NCBI RefSeq assembly: GCF_014805685.1
Contig: NC_060886.1
Span: 10,566,108-10,630,107 of the forward strand
Source of the DNA: Silurus meridionalis
Taxonomy: Eukaryota; Chordata; Actinopteri; Siluriformes; Siluridae
DNA: 64,000 nt
Direction of reading: 5' to 3'
Shown: in pieces, positions 61,136 to 64,000 of the stretch
Layout of the letters: every line of letters starts with the position of its first letter
How positions within the stretch are numbered: the stretch's first letter is position 1
Made by a program: the position numbers and the translations under genes
Notes under the pieces: generated by a model
Databases searched by the model: none
What the model was told of the DNA's origin: nothing
Seen by the model: only the letters and a program-made list of their open reading frames with translations

Positions 61136-63337
61136 TGCTATTAACAAAGCATCTTATTAAGATCAAACATGAACCCTTATCAATTTTCATTGATAAACTA
61201 TATCATTTCCATTCTGAATTAATTTATCTATAAACTGCACTCTTAGAAATAATATTAAATGTCACAGTTTTTGTGATCTTTTTATCATATGGAAATATGG
61301 CAATAAAACTCATCTAAAGCCCACACATTGACTGTAATTAGTTTTTATTACAGTATGGTTTTATTAAAGTACGGTCCATTGTTTTAAATAGTTTTACTGT
61401 ATATACAAGGAACGGTACAGTTTAGTATGATTTTCTTCTGAGAGTGTAATACTCTGGCAACCTGGCAAAACATGAAAGGCCTCTCCTGGCCAGCAAAACC
61501 AAGCACAGCTTGTATTAATTTAACATCTCCTTTGTGCACCTATTCACTTCTGTTCTCTAGATTAAAGCAGGGATATGCCTTTGATTGCCTCAGAGCATTC
61601 TACTGTTGTATGCTTTGTACCTTTTTGGGGCAAATCTTCAATTCCTATGAGGAAACGGATCAGGGTTTCATTCAGACCTTAGTGCTGAGTATGTGAATTG
61701 TCTGAAAAGGAAAGAAGTCCCTTAGTGTCAGTAGAAAAAAGCAGTGAGCTGGCGTTATGTAACATTTGTTTAGTAAAGCTAAAGCAGAAAGTAGATGGTC
61801 TGGAATGTTTACAGGATCTGTGCCAGGTTTTCTTTCTCTTTTGGTCACATCTGTAGTTAGAAGGACTTTGTGACCTTCAGCTGACCTGAAAGATTTAATT
61901 CGCATCTGCTCAGTCAGGATACCTCACATGCCTCTGCAGTTCCATCTCTTTCCTTTAAACTGTTACGCTGTTATGCTTATAAACACGAGACAGAACGTGA
62001 CAGGTCTTCCTTAAGGCTGACTACATAATGGCTCGATTTGGCACAGTGGATTCCGATCGGTACACGTTGTGTCCAATTATTACTTTCAATGGGATGGAAG
62101 ATCCCCGGTGGAGAGGAGCTTCTAATCTCTCCTCATGCCATGTCTCATTAATACGTTCATGAATTTTGAATTCACCTCATTATGTTCCTCTTAGCCCCCC
62201 TGTACCATTCGGTGTCAGGTAATGCTTATAAACACTGGGCTGTGTGGAGCTGTCTAAAGAAAGTCCTGCCCCTGCTGCTGTAACTAATTGATACCTTCCC
62301 TAGTGTCATCTTTACTTTCAGCTATCAGTGGGCCGTATCGATCGTGTAGTGCCGTGCTATGTCGGGGAGCGCAAACCGATCTGGATTTTTAACTGAAGTA
62401 AAACAAATTTGATTGCACTTACATAACTGAGGAGAAAAAAAATCACTTCTTCTCAAAAAAAAAAAAAAACCCTGTCTGTTGCATGCCCACATAGCATTAA
62501 GATCTTCACAATCCTTAGTGAAAGGAGCACCATTCTGGGATACAAACAGCATCAGTGCTTGTTCAGAGTTTCACCTTGACAACAGTGCAGTGCCTGCACG
62601 ACTATGTAGGCTGGAAAAGCCCCTCTGTTCTTCTTTTCTTTTTTTTTCCCAAAGACTCTTAAGTGGGTCAGTCACAATTTGTGGTTAACTCTGCAGCTGC
62701 TGCTGTAACAGCAAAGCGTGTCCCCCTTGTATCAGAAAATGGATTCCCCCACCATTATCACCACTGCTCGCTTTTCTCTTCATCTTCTTTCATTTCTCTT
62801 CTGTTCTTGCTGATAGTCTCCTAAATATGAGAAGTTTTTATAACAGATCATTGTTACCCCTAAATACCTTTTTTTTAAGTGTGATTTTAAGTGTGAGCAA
62901 TTTGCCACTCATCCAACAGCTTGTTGAGATGCATTTTTTGCTTATGAGGTCCAGGCGGAACAAAGTCATGTGTGCCTGCTTTAATAAAAAATAAAAAAAA
63001 AATAAAAATTTAAGTTTCTTTTGTATTTCATAATTCCCCAAATGTCACAAGGAGTTAAGTAAACGCCTTCAGTCAGGATCACATGCATCACGTTATTTCA
63101 TCTGAGAGATTGTTTCAGATGCGATGTGCACATTGTAAAAACTCCAGCTAACTGTATACAACTCCAACCAGACATAAAAACGTTTGCATGCAATTTATCT
63201 GCAACACTTTCTATACATTGAATAGCAACATTCCGGGACAAGCAGAAATTGCTTATTCACTTGAATGTGGTGTATTCTACATTCTGCATTTTAACAATAG
63301 CCTGCTACTCTTCTATTTGAATATGATAAATAAACTA
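61136..63337. other. Intronic stretch, no repeat recognised
   Basis: AT-rich intron sequence. A poly-A run lies at about 62455-62469. The segment 61890-62350 is unique-looking. Confidence 0.5.
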
Positions 63338-63515
63338 CTGTATTTTTCGGACTATAAGCTGCTACTTTTTTCCCACGTTTTGAACCCCGCGGCTTAAACA
63401 ACGAAGCGGCTAATTTATAGATTTTTCCTGGGTTTTTCCCGGTTTCACAAACTTCAAGCCAAAAAACTGAGCGACAACATTAGACAAATGAAATTTCCAA
63501 ACGGAAACGAAAAAC
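63338..63515 (+). mobile_element. Pogo/Tigger-type element, left 180 bases only
   Basis: CTGTATTTTTCGGACTATAA then CTACTTTTTTCCCACGTTTT, GAACCCCGCGGCTTAAACAA and TTCAAGCCAAAAAACTGAGC, matching the left end of 15471-16230 closely. Homology ends after ACGGAAACGAAAAAC. TA (63336-63337) precedes it. Confidence 0.88.
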
Positions 63516-63738
63516 AGTTTTCCATATTGAAAATACTTAAAATGGCATTCATCCATTCCAACCCTCAAAATGACACCCTGTTTTTATGTTTCATGTTATT
63601 AAATTGGAAAATACATTTCTAAATAACAAATCTTGTATAAAAACATAATAGAAAGAGTATGTAAAGATATAATAAGGTTTTATTCAGTGTATTTTCCTTG
63701 GAGATGAGACGACTTGAGCTAACAAAAACGCTGGTGGG

Positions 63739-63758
63739 GTGTGTGTGTGTGTGTGTGG
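63739..63758. repeat. (GT)10 microsatellite
   Basis: Short GT run. Confidence 0.85.
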
Positions 63759-63764
63759 AGGTGG

Positions 63765-64000
63765 GGGTAGAGGCGATAAGCGGAAAACTCGTTTTTTACT
63801 ATCACTCCTGTACACTTCGTATCCCTAAACTTTAAAATTGTAACTTTTTCTTCTTTGCTTATCTTAATTTTTGTCACAATCTCCGCTTTTTGGCTTGGCT
63901 TCGCTTCGCCATCTAGCAGCGGCGTCTCGAGCTCGTACCTCAGTTTTTTGCTCGCGTAACAAAGCAAAAAAATCGACCGAGTGACCGCTCGTACCTCGGA
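63765..64000 (-). mobile_element. Probable Tigger-type element cut by the window end
   Basis: The last bases, on the minus strand, read TCCGAGGTACGAGCGGTCAC then TCGGTCGATTTTTTTGC and GAGGTACGAGCTCGAGACG. They resemble the CCTCGGGTTACGAGCG end of the Tigger-type element at 26470 and the subterminal region of such elements. The left limit is a guess. Confidence 0.45.

Larger units (their letters stand above)
58369..64000 (+). other. fgf14: fgf14 intron 1, 5' part (runs off the window)
   Basis: Starts with the donor GTGTGAGCAAG. It contains (TA)36, (AT)33, a long polypurine/polypyrimidine tract, and two pogo/Tigger-type fragments near the right edge. I see no second fgf14 exon. Segments near 59560-59720 and 61890-62350 look non-repetitive, the latter with TCTCATTAATACG and TGAATTTTGAATTCACC, and may be conserved enhancers. 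Confidence 0.8.

Noticed and set aside
60663..61190. 175-codon minus frame and a second overlapping one rich in RREEKRREE
   Set aside because: It is the translation of the CTCCT/CTTCT simple repeat. Every frame is open because the repeat lacks stop codons.
63719..63967. 82-codon minus frame near the window end
   Set aside because: It overlaps a GT tract and probable Tigger-type sequence, without a recognisable domain. Better treated as part of the mobile element.

Overview
The window is vertebrate genomic DNA, almost certainly from a teleost fish. The evidence is a recognisable first coding exon of the intracellular FGF homologous factor gene fgf14 at 58176-58368 (+), set in very AT-rich, microsatellite-rich DNA full of typical teleost repeats (Tc1-like, hAT, PIF/Harbinger, pogo/Tigger, L2 and RTE elements). 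An otophysan such as a catfish would fit, but that is only a weak inference from repeat flavour.

Layout. Positions 1 to about 57000 hold no protein-coding gene that I can recognise. This stretch is either intergenic or, if the distant B-type first exon of fgf14 lies further upstream as in mammals, part of a long intron of that isoform. Its identifiable content is mobile DNA. There are three 5'-truncated RTE-clade LINEs (1105-1650, 3643-4613, and 32062-33208 on the minus strand), two of them with target-site duplications. There is a decayed Tc1-like transposon (about 4640-6044), an L2 3' end (11380-11716) and a family of TA-flanked short Tc1/mariner-type elements (3198, 13037, 16282, 19182, 23179, 42251). 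Pogo/Tigger-type elements lie at 15471, 26470, 40651, 63338 and about 63765. A hAT element with a perfect 8-bp duplication carries further insertions (20815-22150). A Harbinger element encodes a Myb/SANT-like domain (30002-30723). Other hAT elements lie at 36296, 38430 and 55516. Unannotated stretches between them may hold regulatory DNA. Two places look like promoters: a CRE-containing GC-rich patch followed by a strong splice donor (14590-15029), and a GC-box/TATA pair (54001-54059).

From about 55060 to 56870 there is a dense cluster of GT and GA microsatellites that also contains the 5' half of a broken tRNA-Glu gene (minus strand). A CpG-rich promoter and 5' leader follow (about 57000-58175), with three short upstream open reading frames. 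Next comes the fgf14 A-type exon 1, ending in a phase-1 donor at 58368/58369. The rest of the window (58369-64000) is the start of intron 1. It has a (TA)36 tract 25 bp from the donor, an (AT)33 tract, and a roughly 410-bp polypurine/polypyrimidine tract at 60726-61135.

I found no wholly new multi-gene system. The observations I would follow first are the intron-1 polypurine tract (human FGF14 intron 1 carries the SCA27B GAA repeat), the upstream ORF arrangement of fgf14, the nested hAT locus, the truncated tRNA-Glu, and the candidate upstream exon near 15 kb.
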